This document shows, one piece after another, positions 12,275 to 24,289 of a stretch of 64,000 nt of DNA. Each line of letters begins with the position of its first letter. The stretch's first letter is position 1. This stretch comes from Thysanoteuthis rhombus (Eukaryota > Mollusca > Cephalopoda > Oegopsida > Thysanoteuthidae). The DNA lies in assembly GCA_963457665.1 (NCBI GenBank), contig OY735219.1:38061977-38125976 (forward strand). The letters run 5' to 3'. The position numbers and the translations under genes are program-made. The notes beneath the pieces were generated by a model. The model made no database searches, had not been told where the DNA came from, and worked only from the letters and a program-made list of their open reading frames with translations.

Positions 12275-12449
12275 CTCAGCTTGGTAAATGTATATACACT
12301 CATTCACACTTGATGGTTTAAATGTCCATTCACTCATTTATCTTTTGTTTCCTTTCTTTTATTTACTTACCTATCTTTTTCTCCCCATTTCTCACTCTTC
12401 CCCTTTCTCTAGTAATCCCCTTCTGTTTCACAAAGATAGATAGATAGAT

Positions 12450-12496
<47 letters not shown>

Positions 12497-12607
12497 GAAA
12501 TGGAGAGAAAAAGATAGGTAAGTAAGATAAAAGAGAGGGAAACAAGAGAGATGAGTGAATGGACGTTTAAACCATCAAGTGTGAGTAAGTGTGTATATTT
12601 ACTAAGC

Positions 12608-12613
<6 letters not shown>
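12275..12613. repeat. Long near-perfect inverted repeat with microsatellite loop
   Basis: The left arm (about 12275-12397) and right arm (about 12491-12613) are reverse complements over roughly 120 bp with few mismatches. Shared blocks include CACACTTGATGGTTTAAA, GTCCATTCACTCAT, TTACTTACCTATCTTTTTCT and CCATTTCTCACTC. The ~93 bp loop contains (GATA)n and (GA)n. A transcript or single strand would fold into a long hairpin. The right arm runs straight into a further (GA)n tract. Confidence 0.9.

Positions 12614-12676
<63 letters not shown>
12614..12676. repeat. (GA)n microsatellite
   Basis: About 60 bp of GA followed by a G run. The Ser/Leu open frames on the minus strand come from the repeat. 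Confidence 0.97.
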
Positions 12677-12829
12677 CAGGCACAAATAAAAACCCAATGA
12701 AACAGAATGAAAGTAAGGGTCAAACGGTTTGCAGGGTAAAAGAAAGTTAATAGAAATTAATGACCGATCAAATGAATCTAATAACGACTGAAACGTTCTC
12801 AGACAGTGCATAACTCTGACCATGCCATT

Positions 12830-12915
12830 GTCGGGGGGGATAGGGGAATTAGTTCTTCCGTGACCTATTGTCCACCCACGAAATGAAATTTCATTGAAAA
12901 ATTGGGGGGGGGGGA
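12830..12915 (-). repeat. Dispersed repeat (GHGR type), fragment
   Basis: On the minus strand a frame reads FNEISFRGWTIGHGRTNS. The copy at 26.11-26.20 kb reads FQRQSVEGWTLGHGRNDS, and the DNA aligns (AATTTCATTTCGTGGGTGGAC type). A G-run follows in both. The class is unknown. Confidence 0.55.
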
Positions 12916-13265
12916 TACTGTGTGGACAGACATGAAATTTAGGTCTTATGTGCACATATAACTATGACGTAGAGGGGTAATTGTTCGTGGATCGTTCCCC
13001 AAATTAAACATCTTATTCCAAAATCCACTGTCCATCCTTCCACGAAAATGCTTCAATTCCATTCAGGACTTTTTGAGACGTACATCGTATATATAAACAG
13101 GAAAGAATGACGCCAGGAAATAACTAAACTCATTTATACAGGTAAGGAATAGAAAACTCAAAAAACGATTGATTGAATCCGGTGTTCCTAGCCTGTGGTC
13201 TACGAATGATCGACGGTAATTTAGATGAGGCACTAACGATAGTAGACATGAGCTGAAGACAAGGA

Positions 13266-13606
13266 TCCCCTAAATGTTAATGCTTTCTATGATATCTCTG
13301 ACTCTTGTTTTCCCGTCAATATATTGTGCCGTCTTGTGATCTCCCCATGTGAGGTTGAGCATGATTCTTTCATGTATCTGTTGCATTTCCCCATGTAAGG
13401 TTGAGCATGTTTCTTCCACGTGTACGTTGCATGCTTCTCAGTTGAGGCTCAGTCTCTTCGTTAGGTTCAATTTTTCCGCTCCATTGGTGACTATCGAGAA
13501 AATGCATTGGCTGTATACTCTTCTAAGAACTATTAGGATTTTCTTTTTCTTGAAGGTTGAACTTGCTCTACCGAAAACTTGCCACCCTAGAGTGATTCTT
13601 GATTGC
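13266..13606 (-). mobile_element. RTE-type LINE, decayed C-terminal fragment
   Basis: The complement of the RTE C-terminal region is recognisable by ATGATATCTCTGACTC, CCGTCTTGTGATCTCC, CATGTGAGGTTGAGCATG and CTAGAGTGATTCTTGATTG, in the same order as at 28.6, 36.8 and 55.6 kb. A ~45 bp piece around CCATGTGAGGTTGAGCATG is duplicated inside it (about 13346 and 13390). Stops and frameshifts abolish coding. Confidence 0.85.
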
Positions 13607-13650
13607 TAAGTTCAGCTTAGTTTGACACAAGGCCACAGTGGTGGGGCACC
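13607..13650 (-). repeat. Short repeat shared with 59.26-59.50 kb
   Basis: GCTAAGTTCAGCTTAG followed by TTTGACACAAGGCCACAG is the complement of the GGCCTTGTGTCAGACTAA / CTAAGCTGAGCTTAGT blocks at 59.3-59.5 kb. It directly abuts the broken end of the RTE fragment. Confidence 0.55.
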
Positions 13651-14633
13651 CAATGAAAATTGAATTATTTCATGGCAATGGTCGGCATCACAAGCTTTTT
13701 AACTGTTACTGCACTGATTGTAAAACTGAAGCGTTAATGAAATTGTGAAAATGTTCAGGGATTCCTCTAAATGCCCAGAGTTTTCACGGAATCACTAGTT
13801 TCACATTCTCACTGTGGCATAGACACTTCAAACTTTCCAATTCTTGATTGTTATCTTGTTTTCACTTTTTTCTATTTTTTTTTCTCACGCACACTGCAGC
13901 ACGCTTCAGGTGGCGTCGGAATTGATTTCCGATTAACACAAAACTACAATTTCTGTCTTTTATCAGTCAAGAGGCCCTGCTAATTGCAACACATTCGTCT
14001 GTAATTTTTTGTAAAGTTTAGCTGGAAAATGGATTACTCATCATCACTATCATTCAACAACTGTAGCGTAAAGATTTGAAGTAATGTAAAATATTTCCAT
14101 CAGAGAATAAATTTGGTTAGGATAACTTTTACAATGTCACAGGCATTTTCCACTGGAAAACATCTAAAAAGGAGTGAAAAAAAAAACATCTAGAAACATC
14201 CAAATCTTGGAGAATCCAGATGCTATTATTAAACCTGTCAAAATGAGGACCTGAAAATGTCAAAAAAAGCTTTTTTTTCCGAAAAGTTTTTCTTTCAGAG
14301 GGGATCTAGTGTAGTACTGATACCAATTTTCATATCCGTAGACGAAACGGTATGGTCAGGAGCACTAGAGCACACATTAGCATACAAACACACAAACATG
14401 CACATGCAAAAAAGAAATAGAACCCTTTGCCACCTTTGGTGACCACGGTCGTTCAATAAAGTCAAAGATCTTTACGGATGAATATAAATGTAAAATAAAT
14501 GCTCTTTTGATTCTTTGCTTCAATGATTAAATTAAACGACAGAAAATTGTAGTTGCAATTTTCATGGCACATAAACGTTCTTTCTTTCGAAGAAGTGTCT
14601 ATGATATGATATATAGAGTTAGGCTTGGCTGCT
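13651..14633. other. Unassigned DNA
   Basis: No recognised gene. CGCACACTGCAGCACGCTTC near 13.89 kb resembles short stretches near 11.80 kb (GTTGCAATGTGCGTGAGAGA, inverted), suggesting an old repeat too diverged to delimit. Confidence 0.4.
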
Positions 14634-14955
14634 ACAGGGTCAAACTCTAATCGACTTCTATTCTGATTGAGGGTGATTACACCAATTGTATATATAACAG
14701 ATCAAAAAATTATAAGAAAAGATATTTTTTTCATAATTGTAATCATTCATCAGAATAAAATAAAGCCGTACGTATCTGCATAGTAAATTTTCATTGATAT
14801 CCAAGACTTGTCAATTTCGCTCAGCCAGTAAGACAGCCTCCTGGCTATCAGTTTGTTCAAATCACAGTCGAGGATTGTGAATTTTTACATATCGATCTAT
14901 TCATAAATTTTGGTGAGGATTGTTCTTCCTGTTCTTGTTACGGTAGCAACTTCAA
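14634..14955 (+). repeat. Composite tRNA-like repeat, copy 2 (long)
   Basis: Starts GGCTTGGCTGCTACAGGGTC, runs through GATTACACCAATTGTATATA, the tRNA-like block TCGCTCAGCCAGTAAGACAG then CTCCTGGCTATCAG, a B-box-like GTTCAAATCACAG, and ends near TTCCTGTTCTTGTTACGGTA. The copies at 34.15 and 60.59 kb have the same order on the minus strand, so the boundaries agree. Confidence 0.75.
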
Positions 14956-15696
14956 ATTTTGTATTTGAGTTTGAGGAAAAAAGATAAAATCTTTGATTAT
15001 TTTCATCATTAATTCTATGAGAGCAACCACCATATCTATGGAATTTGGCTGTTTCTTGGATTGATGCAAAAGTTTGCAGTGACTCATTTCGCACCATGTT
15101 AGGGAAATCATAGAAGTGTCATTGAAGTTCATTCGACTCTTCATTGCTTTGCAGTCAGTCAGCTGTAGAAGGTTGTCTACGTGTTTTAAGAGTCAGAAGA
15201 TAGGAAACTGAGTTCTTCATGTACTTAAAGAAATCAATCTGCATTTGACTTTATTTTGATGCTCAACATAGAAAAATCTTTTGGGATCAGATAATCAATG
15301 GTGGTTAAAATAGAATCAAAAACGAATAAAATTGAATTAAGATACAGGGCAGTTTTCAACATCTCAGTCTAATACGAAGTAGCATTCTAAGGGAAATTAT
15401 GAATCACCACTTTCCATGTATGCTGCTTTTTACCTCGTGAATTAAGCAGTGTTGGTGGTAAGATCAAGCTACCAAGGTGAAAATACTACCAATATGGTTT
15501 GAATAATAAATTTATAATTAAAAAAACATGGACAGAAACCAAGAGGCTAGTTTGGCACAAATTTTAATTGTAAAGCGAATCCCTAAATAAAAAAAAAACT
15601 ATTTGGTGGGGGTCAGAAAACGACATTCTTCCGAGTTATTGAGAGGAGTGTTTCAAAAAGTTTCTGCTATCAACGGTTACGGCTGGGCGAGGTCTG
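14956..15696. other. Unassigned DNA
   Basis: Nothing recognised. Confidence 0.45.
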
Positions 15697-15776
<80 letters not shown>

Positions 15777-15808
15777 CGTACATACATACATACATTCATA
15801 CATACATA
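15697..15808. repeat. (GATA)n-(CATA)n microsatellite
   Basis: About 78 bp of GATA followed by about 30 bp of CATA with one TTCA interruption. Confidence 0.98.
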
Positions 15809-16204
15809 TAAATGTCAGAACAAGAATAACTTGAACTAAGCAACAATGAATAAAAGGTCTGTTCTGGGTAGTTGTGATTAATATACAGGGAGAAAAGGTC
15901 TTCTCTATATTTTGTGACATTCAAACCCAATTCTTCATTATAAATTGCTAGAACCTAGACAGTCACTGCGGTAGAGCGGGCAAATGGATAATTCAAATGA
16001 TACATCGGAACATAAATTGACTTATGTTATATTGCTGCATGAAAACATTGGTCCTCGTGTTGTAAAGGCGATGCGGGAGACGATCATGGAACTTGGGTAG
16101 GAAGTTGGAATGTGGAAACGTGCGGTGTATCCTTCAGACAGTTCACCTACAGACTATCAATTTTCCACTTCCATGTAACGCTGCATATTTGAAACCGCAA
16201 GTCG

Positions 16205-16605
16205 TCAAAACTATCAGTAAAAACTAATAGAAGAGGTTTATTCAGTTTTCATGTTGGCGCTGCTGGGTGACTGACTATATATATATATAGAGAGAGAGAC
16301 TACACGTACAGGCTATATCAATGGATTTTTGAAAATCCACCCACAGGTTTTTGGTGGGGGTGGGAAGTTCAATTTACAATCTACGTTTATTAGGAATTGG
16401 ACCTTTACTCTATGCCATGTTTATTTTTTTGAAAATTCGTACTTTTTGTAATCGAACAAAAGGCGAGAAAAATAACTGATTTATTGATCACCATTCCCTT
16501 TTTCTCAATTTTTTGGATTGATCACCCTAACACAACATTCTGCCAAAAGGACATTACTCATATGACGGTTTCTATTCAGTTGCTTACTAGACCTGTTTTG
16601 TTTGC
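16205..16605 (+). repeat. Repeat A, copy 2
   Basis: Diagnostic blocks AGTTCAATTTACAAT, TTTTTGGATTGATCACCCTA, CTGCCAAAAGGACATT and GACGGTTTCTATTCAGT are present. A short (TA)n(GA)n run sits inside the 5' part. The AAGTTTATGCTAAATTGG block is badly eroded. Confidence 0.8.
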
Positions 16606-17387
16606 GATTCCAAGAATTTCAATATATGGAAAGATGAATCGAATCAAAGCTGGTTCTTTTATGATAGAATATATAAATCGGCTGAAAGATCACGTAAAGT
16701 CATTAAAAGACACGAGTGATACATTGATAATTGAATAATGAATTCATATGAATGAATGGTTTTGACAAACATGCTTTTGCATCGACCTAATATTTGTCTT
16801 TATTTTTTGATTTCGTGAAATGTTCTGTTTAGATATGATAAACCTAACCGTGAGAGTATCCAGTTATTTGCATGTTCATACAAGGGATCAAGTGGCTGTA
16901 CGTTTCCTCAGATCTCGAGCATTTTCTTTAGGACTGTTGGTGTCAATGATTCTATCACCATCCAAACAGTTTTTACCTTCCAGGAAATTGAATCCCTCTA
17001 ATCTCTTGTCTTCGTACTCTGAAAATTATGTTATGTTGACAAACCTAAAACATACTTGCCATACCTAAATCTATATGTTTCACTCGATTGAGTAAATACA
17101 CTTGGATACAAACTGATAAATTCGGGTGTGACAAATCAGTGTGAATTCTTAGCAATTCCGATTGTATATTTTTTATGAGTACAATCTAATACTCATAATT
17201 TTCACCTTTTTTTTTAGTTCTCAGGTGAGGTCCTGTTTTTCTTTCAGTTTATCATTTTCTCTGATATTCTACGGTCTACCGGAGCAGCTTTGTTCATGAT
17301 CTGATAAAATCCTTTTCCCTTGTTCACAGCAATTAGATAAGGTAGTTTGCTTGGGTGAGTCTGTCTGGATCGAAAAATCCCTGAGTA
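16606..17387. other. Unassigned DNA
   Basis: No recognised feature between two repeat A copies in the same orientation. Confidence 0.4.
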
Positions 17388-17745
17388 TTAGGAACCATCA
17401 AAACTGTCACCAAAACTCTCAAAATATGTTTCTTCAGTTTTTAAGTTGGTCAGGCTGGCTGAGTATGTTTCACGTGTACAGCAGCACCAACGGAGCTAGA
17501 AGGTTGAAACTTGCAATGTTTACTCTTTATTATGATAAGAAAGAAAACTTTTTTGTTATTTTCTGAATGCCTCCCCCAAATAGTTTTTTTTTGTGTGGAG
17601 ATCAATTTTCAACGTAAGTTTGATCACCCCCTTTTCCCAATCTATGATTGATTATCCTCAACATAGCATGCTCCCAAAAGACGTTTGACACATGACAGTT
17701 CCTGTCGACCGACTAACCAAACCTGTTTTCCATTTTTCTCTGATA
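17388..17745 (+). repeat. Repeat A, copy 3 (internally deleted)
   Basis: TTAGGAACCATCAAAACTGTC, ACTCTTTATTATG, TGATTATCCTCAACATAGC and GACTAACCAAACCTGTTTTC match the family. A block between AACGTAAGTTT and GATCACCCCC is deleted relative to copies at 8.5 and 33.3 kb. Confidence 0.8.
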
Positions 17746-18144
17746 GTTTCTGTTTATACAATTAGTCTGCATACTCCGATCCAAGTCGTTTGCACAGTTC
17801 CCAGTACATCATTGACTCTACTTCCTTTTGTTTTAATATGCACTTTGAATCAACATACGCCACACGCCATTACATGTGTAATTCACAGTCACGCTCCTTT
17901 CTCCACGAAGACGATATCAGCTTTTTTCTTGTGTTATGGCAATCTTCGCTCTATTATAAAGAGAATACGTTTTCATCATTTAGAGCCTCAAATAATGAGT
18001 TTATCATGATGAAATGACTTGTACTTGCTCTCATTCCACTGATGCTCTTTTGTAATCGAAATAAATTGATTAATGCAAATATATTACTGTTTCTCTAATT
18101 GAATTGACATTATTCACTTATGGCGTGCGTTTATTGCGATTCAG
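17746..18144. other. Unassigned DNA
   Basis: Two overlapping open frames (17.69-18.01 kb) show no family signature and begin within repeat A. Confidence 0.4.
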
Positions 18145-18223
18145 TATTGAAAAGGTACTGAAGCAATCAGCAGGAAGCGAGACGGAAGCCATTTTAGCCT
18201 TGAGCGTCGACAACGGAAAAGAG
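18145..18223 (+). CDS. Candidate internal exon, 79 bp, unknown protein
   Basis: The segment is bounded by an acceptor-like TTTATTGCGATTCAG and a donor-like AAAGAG|GTAATT. It reads IEKVLKQSAGSETEAILALS then VDNGKE, with helix-like, balanced composition and about 48% GC against an AT-rich background. One leading base plus 26 codons means phase 1 at the 5' side and 0 at the 3' side. No family was recognised. The codon-like sequence stops abruptly at the splice-like borders, which is the best evidence that this is a genuine exon. Confidence 0.45.
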
Positions 18224-18515
18224 GTAATTAAAATGTGCAGTTATATGTATATTCGATGTTTTTTTATTACTATTCTTATTGATACTGATAAACAACCCTA
18301 TTATCGATTTTATGAGCGCTAACTTGTCCCAAGATGCATATCACCAGTCGATGAGGATACCAGTTTTCATTCTTCTATATCTGCGTAATGGGATGAAGAT
18401 GTAGAACAATAAGGTGCTCGGAGTAATTCAGAAATCTGTTATCTGTTGCAACTCAATATAACACATTGAATTATCCTTTTGATTTCAGCCACATCAACAA
18501 AATATCTCTCACAAA

Positions 18516-18764
18516 ATATATATATATATATACATATATATATACGTGTGTGTGTGTGTGTGTATGTGTATGTGTGTATTTGTGTTGCCTCACACACACA
18601 TATATAGTTATAAATTGTGTTATATTGTTTATTCTATTTACGTTGTCTTGGCCAAATGATACATTCATCATGTGACAAAATGAGATTATTTCGTAGAGTT
18701 TCAATATGAAATGATGCAATTTATAACTATTTTGGCGAATCATTCATCCATTTTCTTGACATCT

Positions 18765-18842
<78 letters not shown>

Positions 18843-18996
18843 TTGTGTGTGTGTGTGCGTGTGTGTATTCATGTATATTTTTCAGAGTTCAGTCTTCCGA
18901 AGATCTGTCTTTTCTTTCATTATGTTCTTTCAGTATAGGGTATTATTTTAAATAAGAGTTTCAATATACTATAACGTAATTTATAATCGTATAATC

Positions 18997-19088
<92 letters not shown>

Positions 19089-19260
19089 ACGTTATATTAC
19101 TTTGAACAGCTATTTGAAATGGCCTCCTGTTAATACACGGTGAATGTATCATTTGGCGAAGATAGTATAAATGGAATAAACAATTAAAGTGTAATATGAC
19201 GCATTTATGACTATTGCTGTCGGATCATATACCCATTTCTTAATATATATATTTTGAACT
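18516..19260. repeat. (TA)n/(TG)n cluster with a small hairpin element in several partial copies
   Basis: Long TA and TG runs (18516-18566, 18766-18868, 19000-19090) alternate with ~100-130 bp segments. One segment (18603-18731) has inverted ends, ATAGTTATAAATTG and CAATTTATAACTAT, around TTTATTCTATTTACGTTGTC. GAGTTTCAATAT with AATTTATAA recurs at 18.95 kb. CATTTGGCGAAGATAGTATA with AATGGAATAAACAA (19.15 kb) is the inverse of the 18.63 kb block. This looks like one (TA)n-bounded element inserted or duplicated repeatedly. Confidence 0.7.
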
Positions 19261-21364
19261 TTTGAGAATTTAATGCTATTCGGAAGTCCTTGGTGAAGGA
19301 AGGACAGGCAATAGGTTTAAGATTGAAAAATTCCACCAATATCTGCCGTGAAAACGATATAGCCTTTTGCCTCTAAGAGATAATTGTTTCTCTTCAGCTT
19401 TTCACTCTCATTCTATCAATCAATCGTTTCCTCTTTCACTTTTTACTCTTTTTTTTCTTTTCAGATGTATCCATGCATCGCTATTAGATGCTTTTCAGTC
19501 GGTCAGTCAGTTCTGTTTATGCAAACAAGAGAAAAATGAGGTACAATGCGTGACGTTATTAAAAGAACATATTTTCTGATCAATTGAAGACGTATTAAGC
19601 GTTTTTTAAAAAGTTGCGAAGTATTTTTTGTTATTGATAGCTAAGACTGTCATCAAAAATGGCTAAAACCGGTTGAAATTTTTCATTTTCAGCTAACCTT
19701 ATAGCTGAAAATCTTATACATCATCGTAAAAAATGACCATGCACAAAGACTTTAGAACTAACTATTAATATAAATTGTAAACCTGTATCTGTAAAGTGAT
19801 CATTTTATTAATCATTTCTCATTAGATGAAGTAATATAAACTATTTTTATCAACTTTTGACTATTATTTACCCATATCATACTTTTTAGTCGTTCTTAAT
19901 CACACCCTAACTTCGGCAGCGTTTATTTTGGTTTCTATTAAATGTAGTTGTTAGTGAAAAAATTTTTTTAGATATAAGTGGCGTAATTCCTATCGTGTCC
20001 ATGCATGTACCAAAAATCGTAATTCTTAAATCCAAACTAGGAATAAAAACGGTCGACATTTCTAACGATAATCTGTTCATAATTTCCTTCTTTTAATGCT
20101 GTTTAAAAAAAACTGCACCCAAGCGATTCCAACCAACAAGATAAACAATGCAAGTGTTTACTTGTCTGGAAGATCTATATCAATCAAAATGCCATGCACC
20201 ATCTTAATTGATAACGGGCGCATATATTTGGCACCAACAAGACTCTTAGCAACGTGCATATCGTTACAGGCGATTGAAAATAATGTACTCCTCTCATAAA
20301 AAGTATTGATAATTCATCAAAAATGTTCCTTTCGTTGAGGTTGGCAAAAAATTTTTGTCAATACTTTTTAAAAAAACGTCTATATCTTACAAATCAAATG
20401 TCAAGTGAGATTCTGGAGTGATTAGTAGAAAATAAATTATAAAGCTCCACTGTAGTCAATAGAACACAATTCTCCAAGATGGCTGCAAAGCAAATCTCCA
20501 TTATTTTAGTACATGAAATACAATATGTATCCAAAGATTTCATACATGTCGTCCTTTTTTACAGCTCAGGTAAACTAGTTAATTAATAAAATCTTATGGA
20601 CTGAATGGTCCGTGACCACAAAACAACTAAATAAAGGACTAAGTCTTGTGTCGAGCGTATTTTTCAGCCATTCTCGTCTCTGATATTTTCTTGGCGAAAA
20701 TAGGAAAAATGCAATCAGAATTGAATGTTAGTGTAACTTCATTGATTCAGATGCATCAAATTCTGCATTTTTGATTATGGACCTCGATAATTCGGGAACA
20801 TTTGCCATCACACTAATAATCATAAACCGGGAATTTTTCCTTTCAATGAAATCTGAAAGAAAAAAACGAACAAAAAAAAAGTGTGATTTTCTTGGTTCTC
20901 TTTCTGTAGGTATGGATTAATTCTTATTATATAATAATAAATCAGGGTCCCTTTCTATCATCCTCTTAATAGTTTGGAATCCCCAAATAACTCGAAATGT
21001 TCATCAGTGAAAAAAAGCTGACTGTATTCAGATTATTGCTCTTTGCTACTTATTTCCATTTATGTAATTTCCCAGATTTTTTTTGTGTCAGAATATAAGG
21101 AGAAGAGTAAGATATATTGTCTATGCTAAACCTCTTCAGCAATTTGTTATTAAATTTGTAAGGATCAAGTCTTGCTGATTCAAAATAGCCAGGATTAGTC
21201 CTTTGTTTTGATTTTCTTGGGTAAGGTCAACTTTGAAGTTTATCATTTGCAAAACTTTAATGTTTAACTCAAGCATTTACTTCAATGGGGGCTTCAAAAA
21301 GATTTAGAATTTTAGTCTCTCATTGCAAACTGAGATATTTAATTTTCAAAACTCGATTTTTGGG
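19261..21364. other. Unassigned AT-rich DNA
   Basis: About 2.1 kb with no recognised exon or RNA. CCAAGATGGCTGCAAAGC near 20.47 kb resembles the ATGGC(T/C)GC motifs seen in the satellites at 58 and 62 kb, but no alignable repeat was established. Confidence 0.35.
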
Positions 21365-21830
21365 GGGTTTGATCACTGATAATTGTAACTGCATATCAAA
21401 TATAATCACATTGAAATCGAAATCCACTAAAATCATGTTTTGTTGGGTGATTCTCAAAAATTGATTCTCCAAAAACCTTTCCAAGGATCACATTTGTACA
21501 CACAGAAAATTTCATGAGGTTATGTAAAGCAGCTTTTTTTGTGAATTTTAGAGTTTGTTTTGCGTCCCTCTCGAAACTAATCTCCCCTCTCCCTCTTACT
21601 TTTATGATGTACTCACTCTATTTCTCAAAGGCAGTCAAATGACAGCTGAAAAAAAAAACGAGCACAAAAAATGCGTCTAATTTAGCATGAATTTTGAATA
21701 TAAATTGACACCCACTGGAATATAGTTTATGGTGATTTTCATGAACTATCTCGCTAAAAATCTGCTCCAGGATCCCAATAGTACACTCTGAAAATTTCAT
21801 GGGTTCATGTTGTGTGGGTTTTACAGAACG
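21365..21830. repeat. Two-unit diverged tandem repeat (~300 bp period)
   Basis: CTCCAAAAACC..CCAAGGATCACATTTGTACA then ACAGAAAATTTCATGAGG (about 21470-21520) returns as CTCGCTAAAAATCTGCTCC, AGGATCCCAATAGTACACTC then TGAAAATTTCATGGG (about 21750-21805). Upstream parts also correspond. The period is about 290 bp. Confidence 0.6.
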
Positions 21831-22415
21831 CTGTCATACACACACGTGTGTATGTGGGGGAGGCGATTTTCGCCTACATCTTACATTTGTATGTAAGTGT
21901 ATTATGTTTTCTACATATCTTCATGTATACATGCACATATTTATTTGTACACCCATCTTTTTTTAATAGGTCTCCTCCTGTTGAACGTTCCCCCTATCTT
22001 TTTAAGGGTATTAGCACCCCTTACATTAAGCCAGTCTTTTTTCCACATTTCCCCTCCCCTTTTCTTGTCTTTTTTACAGCAACTCACCCTGTTAGAGTTG
22101 GTATTTAATCTAAAGTTATCAATTCTCTCTTAGAATTCATTAAAGAGTGCTTGATCCAGATAATCAGACGCTCAAGTTTGTAACAATGTTTTGAAATCAC
22201 TGATTCTGGCCATAATCTGTAAATTATCGCACTGGGTCAGCGGGAATTCTGTTCAAGAGGCGTTTGGTGCTTAGTTGCATGTGGTTTATATGTCCATGTG
22301 TTTCATATTTAAATTCCAATGTTGCCACCCAGAAAATTAGTAGACTAGGGAAAAGGTGAGACTCTTAACCAAAGCATAGATTAATGCACCACTTAGAAGA
22401 GAAACTATGAAAATA
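21831..22415. other. Unassigned DNA
   Basis: No recognised feature. CCCTCCCCTTTTC-type pyrimidine runs at 22.0-22.08 kb keep frames open. Confidence 0.4.
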
Positions 22416-22805
22416 GGTCTGGTTGGTCATTGAATAAAAACCGTCATTTGGCCAACGACTTGTTGAAGCTGATCAATAAAAAAATTAGAAAAAGAGTGAT
22501 CAATGGAAAAAAAATTTCTTTCACCTTTTCTTGGGCCGTGATATCTAAAAAAAAAATGGAGCCTGACATACACTAAGGGACCAATTCATCATAAGCCAAC
22601 ATTCTGAATTGAACTCTACGTTAAAAACTAGTATTGGGGAAAAAACAAAAACAAAACATGGTAAGCAGTAAATAGTTTTCAGCCCACTGGTTTTATTAAC
22701 GTTGCCTGCGCACGCAATACATATCTACATAGCCAGCCACGTAGACTGACCTGAAAACTGAAGAAATCTACGCTGAAGGTTTCGGCTGACGATTTCTAAC
22801 TGATA
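22416..22805 (-). repeat. Repeat A, copy 4 (minus)
   Basis: Complementary diagnostic blocks are present in reverse order: GGTCTGGTTGGTCATTGAAT, AAAAGAGTGATCAATGG, CTAAGGGACCAATTCATCAT, TGAATTGAACTCTACGTT, and the CTGAAAACTGAAG block near the far end. Confidence 0.8.
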
Positions 22806-22984
22806 CGGTGGGAATTGTGTACATGACTTGGGTCCAACCATATAAACAAATGAGCACAAATATCAGCACTAACCAGAGGCCGTTCCAGAAAATAAAAATA
22901 ACTCGATACTTTGGAATTCTGAAATGCTGACCAATGGTCCCATTCAAGTGAGAAAATCAGCCCTGGTAGTCGTAATCAAGGTAA

Positions 22985-23560
22985 AGGGTGCTTACTAGAT
23001 TGTGGGTGTATTTATACCAGTGGATCACAGGATGAGTACGAAAGAAAGTGAATCATTGGGAAAATACCAGGACTTCGCCCGGAAACTGAGAAAACTAAAA
23101 AAAACTTGCCATATCATTGACGTGCCTGTGCCTGTAACAATGCCTAAGACACTGAAGTCAGGACAGGAAGAGTTGGAAATGAGAGCAAAGATTGAGATCA
23201 TGCAGATCACAGCACTACTGGGATCTGCAAAAATATTGAGAAGGGTACTGGGAATAAGAAACTAACGACCCCAGTCGTCAGCAGACAGCACATGGCATGT
23301 GTTCTAGAAAATGTGGGAATTAGGGAAATTGCAGACCACAGCTCTGCTGTGATATGTGAGGACACTGAAGAGAGGACTGGAGACCCGAGTAGACTTTCTG
23401 TCACTCATCTTTCATCGATGACTACCGGGGAACCTGGAAGGAAGTTACTCACCACAGCACTGTCGTGGGCTGCAGCAATGCTGATAGGAAGCCTGGGGAT
23501 TTGAGGAGACTCGATGTCGCGGAGTCTATGACTAATAGACGTTTGATATGAACAGGCAGA
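22985..23560 (+). mobile_element. 3' end of a LINE with restriction-like endonuclease (R2/R4-type)
   Basis: An open segment (23002-23265) ends the protein with KYQDFARKLRKLKKT, then VPVPVTMPKTLK, then IEIMQITALLGSAKILRRVL. This matches, block for block, the better-preserved copy at 42.37-42.80 kb (KYxDLARELKKMWN, PVIVGALGTVPKTP, TALLGTARILRKVLE). These residues lie just after the PD...D endonuclease motif in R2/R4-like non-LTR elements. The 3' UTR to about 23560 also aligns loosely with that of the second copy. Most of the element is missing at the 5' side. Confidence 0.75.
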
Positions 23561-24289
23561 CGCTCAAACAAGAACCACAGCAGCAGCAACAACGACAATC
23601 AAATATCAAATATCAAGGGGGAAATCCGGACTCACATTTTACAACGTTGAATAAAATTACAAGGAAAGAGTGCACGAAGCAGAATATGGCGCTTTGATTG
23701 ATGGGGGTTGATCTTATTTTTATTGTCCGATCGATGAGTCAATGCTTGACCTACGAGATACCGACTGACCAAAGTCTTGTTCAATGAACGACTCGTAATT
23801 TGGACATTTTGCTGTATAAGTGCAGAGAATTTCATTGACCGAACTAAGCAAAGAGTTTGTTTGAATGCAAATCTATTGATCATTGTTAGGGTTATCAATA
23901 TTTAATTCTAAGGGTGTCAGTTTGAGAAATGGACGGGTGTCCTACTGAGCACAACTGTTTCAGAGTGCCAGACAGTTTATTCAATAATATCACTTTGAGC
24001 CAAGCTTGTTTTTAACCTCTCAACTGCTGTAATAGTATGTTTTACTTATGGTATCTTGTGAAAAAGTTCGGTATATTTTTTTAAACATGCAGGAATATAC
24101 CGTTTAATGGTGAGAGTAAAATTCGGTTCTCTTTCTCCTTTTTTGCCCACACTCAATCGAATATTACCAACAATTCAAAAATGTCGGTCGACGTAAATAT
24201 ATTGAGTAACGTTGAAATCTTCGTTCGGTCTATCAAGTTAAAATAAAGGACGTTTTTCGACTAACTTTATAAAACATATACTCTTTTGT
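23561..24289. other. Unassigned DNA
   Basis: No recognised gene. Starts with CAGCAGCAGCAACAACGACA and ATCAAATATCAAATATCAAG, which may be the tail of the LINE just upstream. Confidence 0.4.
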
